Below are positions 1 to 6,645 of a stretch of DNA of 40,767 nt, one piece after another (the first letter of the stretch is position 1; each line of letters begins with the position of its first letter). The position numbers and the translations under genes were made by a program. The stretch is from Nonomuraea indica (GTDB taxonomy: Bacteria > Actinomycetota > Actinomycetes > Streptosporangiales > Streptosporangiaceae): the NCBI RefSeq assembly GCF_002850745.1, contig NZ_KZ559478.1, forward strand, positions 175,905-216,671, read 5' to 3'. The notes beneath the pieces are model-generated. The model did not search any database. It saw only the letters and a list, made by a program, of their open reading frames with translations, and had not been told where the DNA came from.

Positions 1-43
1 AGCGGCCCCGCCGGCTGCCCGACCCGACTGGTCGCGACCCCCC

Positions 44-200
44 GGAAAGGCCCCCGGCACGCGGCCCTGGAAAAGCCCCAGCACGCGGTCCAGGAAGGGC
101 CACCAGCCACGCGGTCCCGGAAGGGCCACCAGCTCACGACCCCGGAAGGGCCACCAGCACACGGTCCAGGAAGGGCCACCAGCACACGGTCCAGAAAGGG
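44..200. repeat. 25-bp tandem repeat (minisatellite) 3' of groEL
   Basis: About six head-to-tail copies of a roughly 25-bp unit, consensus AAGGGCCACCAGCACACGG then TCCAGG. The two copies nearest groEL are almost identical and the outermost ones are degenerate. No convincing reading frame crosses it. It lies beyond the groEL terminator, so it is probably not transcribed with groEL. Copy number probably varies between strains (inference). Confidence 0.8.
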
Positions 201-212
201 GCGCCAAAAGGA

Positions 213-247
213 ATCGGGCGACCCGGCCTGGTGCCGGATCGCCCGAT
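213..247 (-). terminator. groEL terminator hairpin
   Basis: Arms ATCGGGCGA (213-221) and TCGCCCGAT (239-247) pair perfectly, and an inner CCGG/CCGG pair extends the stem. On the minus strand the stem is followed by a short T run (TTTT at about 206-209). It sits 39 bases past the groEL stop, as expected for an intrinsic terminator. Confidence 0.75.
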
Positions 248-285
248 CGGGGTGCTGCTGGGTGCTGCTGGGTGCTTCGAAGGCG

Positions 286-1911
286 TCAGAAGTCCATGTC
301 GCCGCCGCCGGGCATGGCGGGAGCGGCAGGGGTCTTCTCCGGCTTCTCGGCGATGACGGCCTCGGTGGTGAGGAAGAGCGCCGCGATGGAGGCGGCGTTC
401 TGCAGCGCCGAGCGCGTCACCTTGGCCGGGTCGATGATGCCCGAGGCGAACATGTCGACGTACTCGCCGGTGGCGGCGTTGAGGCCCTCACCCGGGGTCA
501 GGTTGCGGACCTTCTCCACCACGACGCCGCCCTCGAGGCCGGCGTTGACGGCGATCTGCTTCAGCGGCTCCTCCAGAGCCTTGCGCACGATCGCGGCACC
601 GGTGGCCTCGTCGCCCGCCAGCTCCAGCTTGTCGAACGCCTTGGCGCCGGCCTGCAGCAGCGCCACGCCACCGCCGGGGACGATGCCCTCCTCGACGGCC
701 GCCTTCGCGTTGCGGACGGCGTCCTCGATGCGGTGCTTGCGCTCCTTGAGCTCGACCTCGGTCGCGGCGCCGGCCTTGATGACGGCGACACCACCGGCGA
801 GCTTGGCCAGGCGCTCCTGGAGCTTCTCGCGGTCGTAGTCGGAGTCGGTGCGCTCGATCTCGGCACGGATCTCGTTGACCCGGCCGGCGATGGCGTCGGG
901 GTCGCCCGCACCGTCGACGATCGTGGTCTCGTCCTTGGTCACCACGACCTTGCGCGCACGGCCGAGCTGGTCGAGCGTGGTGCTCTCCAGCTTGAGGCCG
1001 AGCTCCTCGGCGATGACCTGGCCGCCGGTCAGGATGGCGATGTCGCCGAGCATGGCCTTGCGACGGTCGCCGAAGCCCGGGGCCTTGACGGCCACGGAGC
1101 GGAACAGGCCACGGATCTTGTTGACCACCAGGGTGGCCAGGGCCTCGCCCTCGACGTCCTCGGCGATGATCAGCAGCGGCTTGCCGGACTGCACGACCTT
1201 GTCGAGCAGCGGCAGCAGGTCCTTGTTGGCCGAGACCTTGGAGTTGACGACCAGGATGTACGGGTCCTCGAGCACGGCCTCCATGCGGTCCGAGTCGGTG
1301 ACGAAGTACATCGACGTCATGCCCTTGTCGAAGCGCATGCCCTCGGTGAGCTCGAGCTCCAGGCCGAAGGTGTTGCTCTCCTCGACGGTGATGACGCCTT
1401 CCTTGCCGACCTTGTCCATCGCCTCGGCGATGAGCGAGCCGATCTCGGGGTCGGCGGCGGAGATGGAGGCGGTGGAGGCGATCTGCTCCTTGGTCTCCAC
1501 GTCCTTGGCCAGCTTGGACAGCTCCTCGCTGACCCGCTCGACCGCGGACTCGATGCCCTTCTTCAGGGCCATCGGGTTGGCGCCGGCGGCAACGTTGCGC
1601 AGACCCTCGCGCACCAGCGCCTGGGCGAGCACGGTGGCGGTGGTGGTGCCGTCACCCGCGACGTCGTCCGTCTTCTTGGCGACTTCCTTGACCAGCTCGG
1701 CCCCGATCTTCTCCCACGGGTCCTCGAGCTCGATCTCCTTGGCGATGGACACACCGTCGTTGGTGATCGTGGGGGCGCCCCACTTCTTCTCCAGAACGAC
1801 GTTGCGGCCCTTCGGCCCCAGGGTCACCTTGACGGCGTCGGCGAGCTGGTTCATACCGCGCTCGAGACCGCGCCGGGCGTCCTCGTCAAACGCGATCATC
1901 TTGGCTGCCAT
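286..1911 (-). CDS. groEL: 60-kDa chaperonin GroEL (stand-alone copy)
   Basis: Cytosolic ATP-driven chaperonin of 541 residues, normal family length. The N-terminus (MAAKMIAFDEDARRGLERG), the nucleotide site around DGTTTATVLAQ, the apical GKEGVITVEES segment and the Gly/Met-rich end GGGDMDF are all clear. The start chosen is the ATG at 1911, preceded by GGGAGGT; the frame stays open upstream but lacks chaperonin sequence. No groES precedes it, and the tail is not His-rich. It therefore matches the monocistronic, main housekeeping GroEL of actinobacteria (the groEL2 type) rather than the groES-linked copy. Two CIRCE operators upstream predict HrcA repression relieved by heat shock. Confidence 0.97.
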   Translation of the reverse strand: MAAKMIAFDEDARRGLERGMNQLADAVKVTLGPKGRNVVLEKKWGAPTITNDGVSIAKEIELEDPWEKIGAELVKEVAKKTDDVAGDGTTTATVLAQALVREGLRNVAAGANPMALKKGIESAVERVSEELSKLAKDVETKEQIASTASISAADPEIGSLIAEAMDKVGKEGVITVEESNTFGLELELTEGMRFDKGMTSMYFVTDSDRMEAVLEDPYILVVNSKVSANKDLLPLLDKVVQSGKPLLIIAEDVEGEALATLVVNKIRGLFRSVAVKAPGFGDRRKAMLGDIAILTGGQVIAEELGLKLESTTLDQLGRARKVVVTKDETTIVDGAGDPDAIAGRVNEIRAEIERTDSDYDREKLQERLAKLAGGVAVIKAGAATEVELKERKHRIEDAVRNAKAAVEEGIVPGGGVALLQAGAKAFDKLELAGDEATGAAIVRKALEEPLKQIAVNAGLEGGVVVEKVRNLTPGEGLNAATGEYVDMFASGIIDPAKVTRSALQNAASIAALFLTTEAVIAEKPEKTPAAPAMPGGGDMDF

Positions 1912-2023
1912 AAGGCTAGACCTCCCAGATGCAGGGTGGCGTGGTAGTGGACCGAGCCGACGCCCGCGACGGCATGTGGGCCCACGACTCCGTTGGCGGA
2001 CCCCATCGTCTCGATCCCCGTTG

Positions 2024-2050
2024 CTGGCACTCACGAACAGAGAGTGCCAA
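2024..2050. promoter_or_regulatory. CIRCE operator, promoter-distal copy
   Basis: CTGGCACTC, nine bases, GAGTGCCAA: an inverted repeat with the exact 9-9-9 geometry of the HrcA-binding CIRCE element. It lies just at or downstream of the predicted groEL start point, so HrcA here would block initiation or early elongation. Confidence 0.88.
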
Positions 2051-2055
2051 CGAAT

Positions 2056-2084
2056 TGTTTAGCACTCTACCCCGTCGAGTGCAA
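2056..2084 (-). promoter_or_regulatory. groEL promoter
   Basis: On the minus strand, TTGCAC (2084-2079) and TAAACA (2061-2056) are separated by 17 bases, a vegetative-type promoter. It is overlapped by the upstream CIRCE element. The predicted start point is near 2050, giving a leader of about 140 bases. Confidence 0.65.
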
Positions 2085-2085
2085 G
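2059..2085. promoter_or_regulatory. CIRCE operator, promoter-overlapping copy
   Basis: TTAGCACTC, nine bases, GAGTGCAAG. The left arm is a perfect CIRCE half-site; the right arm departs from GAGTGCTAA at two positions. The -35 and -10 hexamers lie within it, so HrcA bound here would exclude RNA polymerase. It is centred 35 bp from the second CIRCE. Confidence 0.75.
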
Positions 2086-2157
2086 CCGACGCCGCCCCCG
2101 CCCAGCTCAGAACAAGGGTTGCCCAGACAAGAACGAGAGGATTACCCGGATGGTCCG

Positions 2158-2187
2158 CTACGGCGGGCCCGCGAGAGCCCGCCGTAG
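2158..2187 (-). terminator. Terminator hairpin downstream of the cold-shock gene
   Basis: Perfect 11-bp stem, CTACGGCGGGC (2158-2168) with GCCCGCCGTAG (2177-2187), and an 8-base loop. It separates the csp transcript from the groEL promoter. There is no clear T tract, as is common for actinobacterial terminators. Confidence 0.6.
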
Positions 2188-2208
2188 CTTCGGGGGAAGG
2201 GGGACGAA

Positions 2209-2248
2209 CGGCAGGCCGCGCCGGACTGCGCTGCCGTACGGCCTGCCG
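2209..2248 (-). terminator. Second hairpin after the cold-shock gene
   Basis: Arms CGGCAGGCCG and CGGCCTGCCG, perfect over 10 bp, with a 20-base loop. It starts 21 bases after the csp stop codon and may act with the 2158-2187 hairpin as a double terminator or as mRNA 3'-end protection. Confidence 0.45.
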
Positions 2249-2268
2249 ATGCGTGCCGGTGCCGCGGA

Positions 2269-2469
2269 TCAGACCGTGCGGACGGATTCCGCCTGCGGCC
2301 CCTTCTGGCCCTGTGTGATCTCGAACTCGACGCGCTGGCCCTGCTCCAGAGAGCGATAGCCGTCCATCAAGATGGCCGAGTAATGAACGAATACATCCTT
2401 ACCACCGTCTACCGCGATGAAGCCGTAGCCCTTGTCCGCGTTGAACCACTTGACGGTGCCCTGCGCCAC
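2269..2469 (-). CDS. Cold-shock domain protein (CspA family)
   Basis: A 66-residue single cold-shock domain, an RNA/ssDNA-binding chaperone of the cytosol. Both RNP motifs are visible: GYGFI (RNP1) and DVFVHYSAI (RNP2), after the typical MAQGTVKWFNADKG start. The initiation codon is GTG at 2467-2469, with AGGAG six bases upstream. It is monocistronic: promoter at 2567-2594, about 95 bases of leader with a stable hairpin just before the ribosome binding site, and hairpins after the stop. The order thrC-cysO-csp-groEL is, as I recall, conserved in Streptomyces, so this is the housekeeping copy of that block. Confidence 0.95.
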   Translation of the reverse strand: MAQGTVKWFNADKGYGFIAVDGGKDVFVHYSAILMDGYRSLEQGQRVEFEITQGQKGPQAESVRTV

Positions 2470-2486
2470 TTCCGACTCCTCTTACT

Positions 2487-2521
2487 GGTCTCGCGGATCC
2501 CGCCCATTCGTCCGCGAGACC
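2487..2521 (-). promoter_or_regulatory. Hairpin in the csp 5' leader next to the RBS
   Basis: GGTCTCGCGGA (2487-2497) pairs perfectly with TCCGCGAGACC (2511-2521) around a 13-base loop. In the minus-strand transcript it ends six bases before the AGGAG Shine-Dalgarno (2476-2480). Its position suggests temperature- or protein-dependent control of translation, or leader stability; this is inference. Confidence 0.6.
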
Positions 2522-2566
2522 CGCAATCGTCATGACTAATGCTGAAATCAGCTGACGATCGCCTCG

Positions 2567-2594
2567 ACCATACCTGTGGGACGCCGTTTGGCAA
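2567..2594 (-). promoter_or_regulatory. csp promoter
   Basis: On the minus strand TTGCCA (2594-2589) and TATGGT (2572-2567) are 16 bases apart, a plausible sigma-70-type promoter. An alternative TTGACA lies a few bases upstream but is too far from this -10. Confidence 0.5.
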
Positions 2595-2656
2595 CAGTGT
2601 CAAAGAACGAACTACACAATTCATCCTCGCCGGCTCGTTCAAGTTTGAAATTCCGC

Positions 2657-2689
2657 AAAAAGCGGAAGGCGCCCACAAGGGGCGCCTTC
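2657..2689 (-). terminator. Intrinsic terminator of the thrC-cysO operon
   Basis: GAAGGCGCCC (2665-2674) and GGGCGCCTTC (2680-2689) form a perfect 10-bp stem with a 5-base loop. On the minus strand it is followed within four bases by TTTTT (2661-2657). It lies about 125 bases after the cysO stop. Confidence 0.85.
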
Positions 2690-2814
2690 GAGGTGCTGCT
2701 GCGCTGCGGCGGCGGCCGGCGGGCCGGGCGGTTCGGGCCCTCCGCCGGACCGGCGCCTCCCGCGCCGTGGTCGCCGCCCGCCTGCCGGTGCGAGACCGGC
2801 GCGGAGAGCGGGCG

Positions 2815-3090
2815 TCAGCCGCCGGCGACGGCCGGGATGATGGAGATCTGGACACCGTCGGGCGCCGGAGTGTCCAGGCCCTCGGCGAAACGGACGTCCT
2901 CTTCGCCCACGTACACGTTGACAAAACGGCGAATCTTGCCCGATTCATCCAAAATGCGCGCGCCGATACCCGGGTAGTCCGAGTCGAGCTTCGCGAGAAC
3001 GTCACGAAGAGTCGCGCCCTCGCCACTCACTTCCGCGTTTCCGCCGGTGTAGGTCCGCAGGATAGTGGGAATCCGTACCGAAACACTCAT
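2815..3090 (-). CDS. cysO: CysO-type sulfur carrier protein (MoaD/ThiS family)
   Basis: A 91-residue ubiquitin-fold sulfur carrier ending in the activated-tail motif AVAGG, the di-glycine needed for thiocarboxylation. The opening VRIPTILRTYTGG and the RRFVNVYVGEEDVRFAEGL block closely match Mycobacterium tuberculosis CysO as I remember it. CysO-thiocarboxylate feeds sulfide to CysM for cysteine synthesis, and the peptidase Mec releases the product. It sits 23 bases after thrC in the same orientation, so it is cotranscribed and shares the S-box control. Neither cysM nor mec is in this window. A MoaD role in molybdopterin synthesis is less likely given the sequence and neighbours. Confidence 0.88.
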   Translation of the reverse strand: MSVSVRIPTILRTYTGGNAEVSGEGATLRDVLAKLDSDYPGIGARILDESGKIRRFVNVYVGEEDVRFAEGLDTPAPDGVQISIIPAVAGG

Positions 3091-3113
3091 CTTTGCCTCG
3101 CCTTTCCTGGTTG

Positions 3114-4346
3114 TCAGACAGCCGCGCGGAACGCGTCGAGAGAGGGCCGGATCACGGCCGTGGGCGCCGCGTCGCCGGAGACCGCGTCGAGCGTCTTGAG
3201 CCCGTCGCCGGTGTTGAGCACCACGGTCTCCGCCTCGGGGTCGAGCCGCCCGGTCTCGACGAGCTTCTTCAGCACGCCGACGGTGACCCCGCCCGCCGTC
3301 TCGGCGAAGATGCCCTCGGTCGAGGCGAGCAGCTTGATCGCGGCGACGATCTCGGCGTCGGTGACGTCCTCGACCGCCCCGCCGGTGCGGCGGGCGATGT
3401 CGAGCACGTAAGGCCCGTCAGCTGGGTTGCCGATGGCCAGGGACTTGGCGATGGTGTCGGGCTTGACCGGCTGGACCACCTCGTGGCCCGCCTTGAAGGC
3501 GGTCGAGACCGGCGAGCAGCCCTGCGCCTGCGCACCGAAGACCTTGTAGGGCCGGTCCTCGACCAGGCCGAGCGCGATCAGCTCCTTGAAGCCCTTGTCG
3601 ATCTTCGTGAGCTGGGAGCCGGAGGCGATCGGGATGACGATCTGCTCGGGCAGCCGCCAGCCGAGCTGCTCGGCGATCTCGTACGCGAGGGTCTTGGAGC
3701 CCTCGGCGTAGTAGGGCCGCAGGTTGACGTTGACGAAGCCCCACTTGTCGCCCAGCGGGTCACCGATCAGCTCCGAGCAGAACCGGTTGACCTCGTCGTA
3801 GGTGCCGTCGATGCCGATCAGCCTGCCGCCGAACACCCGCGCCATCGCGATCTTGGCCTGCTCCAGGTCGGCCGGGATGAACACGCACGCGTCGAGCCCG
3901 GCCCGCGCCGCGGCGGCCGTCACCGCGCCGGCGAGGTTGCCCGTGGACGAGCAGGACAGCGTGTGGAAGCCGAAGTTGCGTGCCGCCTCGACGGCGATGG
4001 CGACGACCCGGTCCTTGAAGGAGTGGGTGGGGTTGCCCGAGTCGTCCTTGACGTACAGGGACCTGATGCCGAGCGCCTTGCCGAGGTTGCCCGCCTGGAC
4101 GAGCTTGGTCCAGCCGGGGTTCATGTTCGGCTTGGCGGCGACGTCGGCGGGGACGGGGAGCAGGGAGCGGTAGCGCCAGATGTTGGCCGGGCCCGACTCG
4201 ATGTCCGCGCGGGTGACGTCGCCGAAGGAGTAGGCCGCCTCCAGCGGCCCGAAACACTCCAGGCAGGCGAAGCTGGGCCCGAGATCGTAGCGGGCGCCGC
4301 ACTCGCGGCAGGACAGGGCGGTGGCAGGACCGAAGTCAAGCGACAT
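3114..4346 (-). CDS. thrC: Threonine synthase
   Basis: PLP enzyme of 410 residues converting O-phospho-homoserine to threonine in the cytosol. The PLP lysine is K111 in NPTHSFKDR. An N-terminal zinc-ribbon-like element (C13, C16, C28, C31) precedes the fold, as in long-form actinobacterial threonine synthases. The glycine-rich SCSSTGNLAGAV loop binds PLP phosphate. The ATG at 4346 is chosen because the Cys-rich start follows at once and GGGAAGG lies nine bases upstream; the frame is open further up, but that region is the riboswitch. It is the first gene of a thrC-cysO operon. The S-box at 4362-4499 directly abuts the ribosome binding site, predicting lower translation when S-adenosylmethionine is abundant. 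Confidence 0.96.
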   Translation of the reverse strand: MSLDFGPATALSCRECGARYDLGPSFACLECFGPLEAAYSFGDVTRADIESGPANIWRYRSLLPVPADVAAKPNMNPGWTKLVQAGNLGKALGIRSLYVKDDSGNPTHSFKDRVVAIAVEAARNFGFHTLSCSSTGNLAGAVTAAAARAGLDACVFIPADLEQAKIAMARVFGGRLIGIDGTYDEVNRFCSELIGDPLGDKWGFVNVNLRPYYAEGSKTLAYEIAEQLGWRLPEQIVIPIASGSQLTKIDKGFKELIALGLVEDRPYKVFGAQAQGCSPVSTAFKAGHEVVQPVKPDTIAKSLAIGNPADGPYVLDIARRTGGAVEDVTDAEIVAAIKLLASTEGIFAETAGGVTVGVLKKLVETGRLDPEAETVVLNTGDGLKTLDAVSGDAAPTAVIRPSLDAFRAAV

Positions 4347-4361
4347 GAAGCGAGGCCTTCC

Positions 4362-4499
4362 CTCATCTTCGCCTGCGGCCACCTTGACCGCAGACCGGAA
4401 TTGGCACCTTGTCCCGGTCGGCCTCGCCAGGTCGCGAGTCTCAAGCCGGGAGGGTTGCCGGGGCTTCGCAGGGCCGGTCCCTCCACCCCTCTGGATGAG
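4362..4499 (-). promoter_or_regulatory. S-box (SAM-I) riboswitch upstream of thrC
   Basis: On the minus strand the hallmark S-box blocks are present in order: CTCATCCAGAG (from 4499), GGTGGAGGGACCGGCCC, GAAGCCCCGGCAACC, a P3 stem (CCCGG with CCGGG), then AAGGTGCCAATTCC (core 4408-4397). P4 follows as CTGCGG/CCGCAG (4393-4388 with 4378-4373). P1 closes with CTCATC (4499-4494) and GATGAG (4367-4362). The P1 3' strand runs straight into the GGGAAGG ribosome binding site of thrC, so ligand binding would occlude it. No terminator hairpin is evident between P1 and the start codon, which supports translational rather than transcriptional control. Confidence 0.9.
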
Positions 4500-4591
4500 C
4501 AATATTCAGTTGTGGTGAGGTCGTCGGATCGAACTCTACCCGGCCAGGCCGCCCGCCTGACCAACCGTCTCGCCATCCGAGACGGACGGTC

Positions 4592-5146
4592 TCACCGATA
4601 GTCGTCGCCGAGCGCCGCCTGGACGTACTTGCGTGCCTGGTGGATGCGCGACTTGGCGGTGCCGAGCGGGATGCCGAGCTGCTCGGCCACCTCGTTGTAG
4701 TCGAGCTGGACGATGTCGCGCAGCACCAGCGCCTGGGCCAGGTCGGGCTTGTCGGCCTCCAGCGCCTCCATGGCGTCGAGCAGGTCGAGCCGTGAGCCGG
4801 CGATGACGCTGACCCGGCGCACGTCGGGCTTCTGCACGGGCAGCTCGTCGGAGCTCTGCTCCGCCGCCCGGCGCTTCAGCGACCGGTAGGTGGTGCGCGC
4901 GCAGTTGGCGGTCACGATGTGCAGCCACGTGCTGAACCTGGCGCGCCCCTCGAAGCGGCCGATGTTGCGGGCCACGGCGAGCAGGGTGTCCTGCGAGGCC
5001 TCCTCGGCGTCCTGCCGGTACGGCAGGATCCGGGCGCAGTGCCGCATGACGTCGGGCTCGATCCGCCGCAGCAGCTCGCCGAGCGCGCGATGATCTCCGG
5101 CTGCGGCGGAACGTGCCAGTTCCTCGGTTAGCTCATCAAGCGCCAT
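4592..5146 (-). CDS. RNA polymerase sigma factor, ECF (sigma-70 family)
   Basis: A 184-residue sigma factor with two domains. Region 2 covers about residues 20-95 (PYRQDAEEASQDTLL for core and -10 binding, then RFSTWLHIVTANCARTTYR). Region 4 covers about residues 125-180 (LRDIVQLDYNEVAEQLGI, then PLGTAKSRIHQARKYV, the -35-reading helix). The start is the ATG at 5146 (MALDELTEELARSAAAG) with AGGA upstream. It diverges from otsA across a 31-bp gap, so the two promoters must overlap. No anti-sigma gene is adjacent, so the signal it answers cannot be read from context. Confidence 0.9.
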   Translation of the reverse strand: MALDELTEELARSAAAGDHRALGELLRRIEPDVMRHCARILPYRQDAEEASQDTLLAVARNIGRFEGRARFSTWLHIVTANCARTTYRSLKRRAAEQSSDELPVQKPDVRRVSVIAGSRLDLLDAMEALEADKPDLAQALVLRDIVQLDYNEVAEQLGIPLGTAKSRIHQARKYVQAALGDDYR

Positions 5147-5177
5147 AGCTGGGATCCTATGGTTGGAGGGAGCGTAA

Positions 5178-6614
5178 ATGAACAGCGTCCTGCTTGCGTC
5201 CAACAGAGGCCCCGTCTCGTTCACCGTCTCCGACGACGGTGTCCTCACGATGCGGCGTGGCGGCGGCGGCCTGGTCTCGGGGCTGTCCGGGGTGGGCAAG
5301 GACCTCGGCGTGCTGTGGGTGTGCGCGGCGCTGTCCGACGGCGACCGCGGCGCGGTCCGCCAGGCTCCCGGCGGCCGGCTCGACCACGCCGGCTACGACA
5401 CCGGCGCGCTGCGGATGCTCGACATCCCGGCGGCCACCTTCCACCGCGCCTACAACGCCGTCGCCAACTCGACCCTCTGGTTCGTCAACCACCTGCTCTA
5501 CGACATCCCCAACACGCCGAGCTTCGGCTCGCGGTTCCACCGCGAGTGGGAGTCCTACCGCGACTACAACGGCGCGTTCGCCCTGGCGCTGGCCGAGGAG
5601 GCCGCCCACGAGGCGCGGGTGATGGTGCAGGACTACCACCTGACGCTCACCCCGGCGATGCTCCGGGCCGAGCGGCCCGACCTGCGCATCGCCCACTTCA
5701 GCCACACCCCCTGGGCGCCGCCCGAATACTTCTCGCTGCTGCCCGACGAGGTGGCCCGCGAGGTGCTGGAGGGCATCCTGGGCGCCGACCACGCGGGCTT
5801 CCTCACCGCGCGCTGGGCGCGGGCGTTCATGGAATGCTGCCGGTCGCTGCTCGGCGCCGGTGTGGACGAGGCCGCGGGCACCGTGACGCACGAGGGCCGC
5901 ACCACCCGCGTCGGCGTCCACGCCCTGGGTGTGGACGGCGCGGCGCTCCGCGAGCGGGCCGGCGAGCCGGACGTCGAGTCGCACATGGCGGCGCTGCGCG
6001 AGCAGGTCGGCGACCGCCGCCTGATCGTCCGCATCGACCGCACCGAGCTGTCCAAGAACATCGTGCGCGGCCTGCTCTCCTACCGGGAGTTCCTGGCGGC
6101 GCATCCCGAGTGGCACGGGCGGGTGGTGCACCTGGCCTTCGCCTACCCGAGCCGGCACGACCTGCCCGAGTACCGCGAGTACACCGCGTCGGTGCAGCGC
6201 TGCGCCCAGGAGATCGAGCACGAGTACGCGACCGAGGACTGGGACCCGCTGATCCTCAACGTCGACGACGACTATCCGCGCTCGCTGGCCGCCTACCGGC
6301 TGGCCGACGTGTTGCTGGTCAACCCGATCCGCGACGGCATGAACCTCGTCGCCAAGGAGGGGCCGATCCTGTCGTCCCGGGCCGCGCTGGTGCTCTCGCG
6401 CGAGGCCGGGGCGGCGGCCGAGCTGGGCGAGCACGCGCTCCTGGTCAACCCCTACGACGTCTGCGGCACCGCCGACGCGCTGCACCGGGCGCTGGTGATG
6501 CCCGAGGACGAGCGCGCGAGCCGCCGCGAGCAGCTGGCCGCCGCGGCCACGGCCCTGCCGCCGCAGCGCTGGCTCGCCGACCAGCTCGACGCCCTCAACT
6601 ACGATCAGGGATGA
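5178..6614 (+). CDS. otsA: Trehalose-6-phosphate synthase (GT20)
   Basis: Retaining glycosyltransferase of 478 residues making trehalose-6-phosphate from glucose-6-phosphate and an NDP-glucose. Family motifs are in order: SNRGPVSF near the N-terminus, RRGGGGLVSGL (phosphate/nucleotide loop), QDYHLTLTP, RIDRTELSKNIVRG (the donor-binding Arg/Lys pair) and NPIRDGMNLVAKE. The ATG at 5178 follows GGAGGGAG. The product is a stress protectant and cell-envelope precursor. The matching phosphatase otsB lies at 9841-10629 on the other strand, three genes away, although the pair is often adjacent in relatives. The donor nucleotide cannot be told from the sequence. Confidence 0.95.
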   Translation: MNSVLLASNRGPVSFTVSDDGVLTMRRGGGGLVSGLSGVGKDLGVLWVCAALSDGDRGAVRQAPGGRLDHAGYDTGALRMLDIPAATFHRAYNAVANSTLWFVNHLLYDIPNTPSFGSRFHREWESYRDYNGAFALALAEEAAHEARVMVQDYHLTLTPAMLRAERPDLRIAHFSHTPWAPPEYFSLLPDEVAREVLEGILGADHAGFLTARWARAFMECCRSLLGAGVDEAAGTVTHEGRTTRVGVHALGVDGAALRERAGEPDVESHMAALREQVGDRRLIVRIDRTELSKNIVRGLLSYREFLAAHPEWHGRVVHLAFAYPSRHDLPEYREYTASVQRCAQEIEHEYATEDWDPLILNVDDDYPRSLAAYRLADVLLVNPIRDGMNLVAKEGPILSSRAALVLSREAGAAAELGEHALLVNPYDVCGTADALHRALVMPEDERASRREQLAAAATALPPQRWLADQLDALNYDQG

Positions 6615-6645
6615 TATTTCGCCATTCGCGATAGGGGTTGCCGGG

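Noticed and set aside
44..200. CRISPR array
   Set aside because: The units are contiguous 25-bp direct repeats with no spacers, so this is a minisatellite.
262..1947. Long plus-strand open frame (561 codons) across groEL
   Set aside because: It is the antisense shadow of groEL, with a low-complexity Leu/Gly/Asp/Val product and no ribosome binding site.
2815..3090. MoaD of molybdenum cofactor synthesis
   Set aside because: Sequence matches CysO better, it is linked to thrC, and no other moa gene is present.
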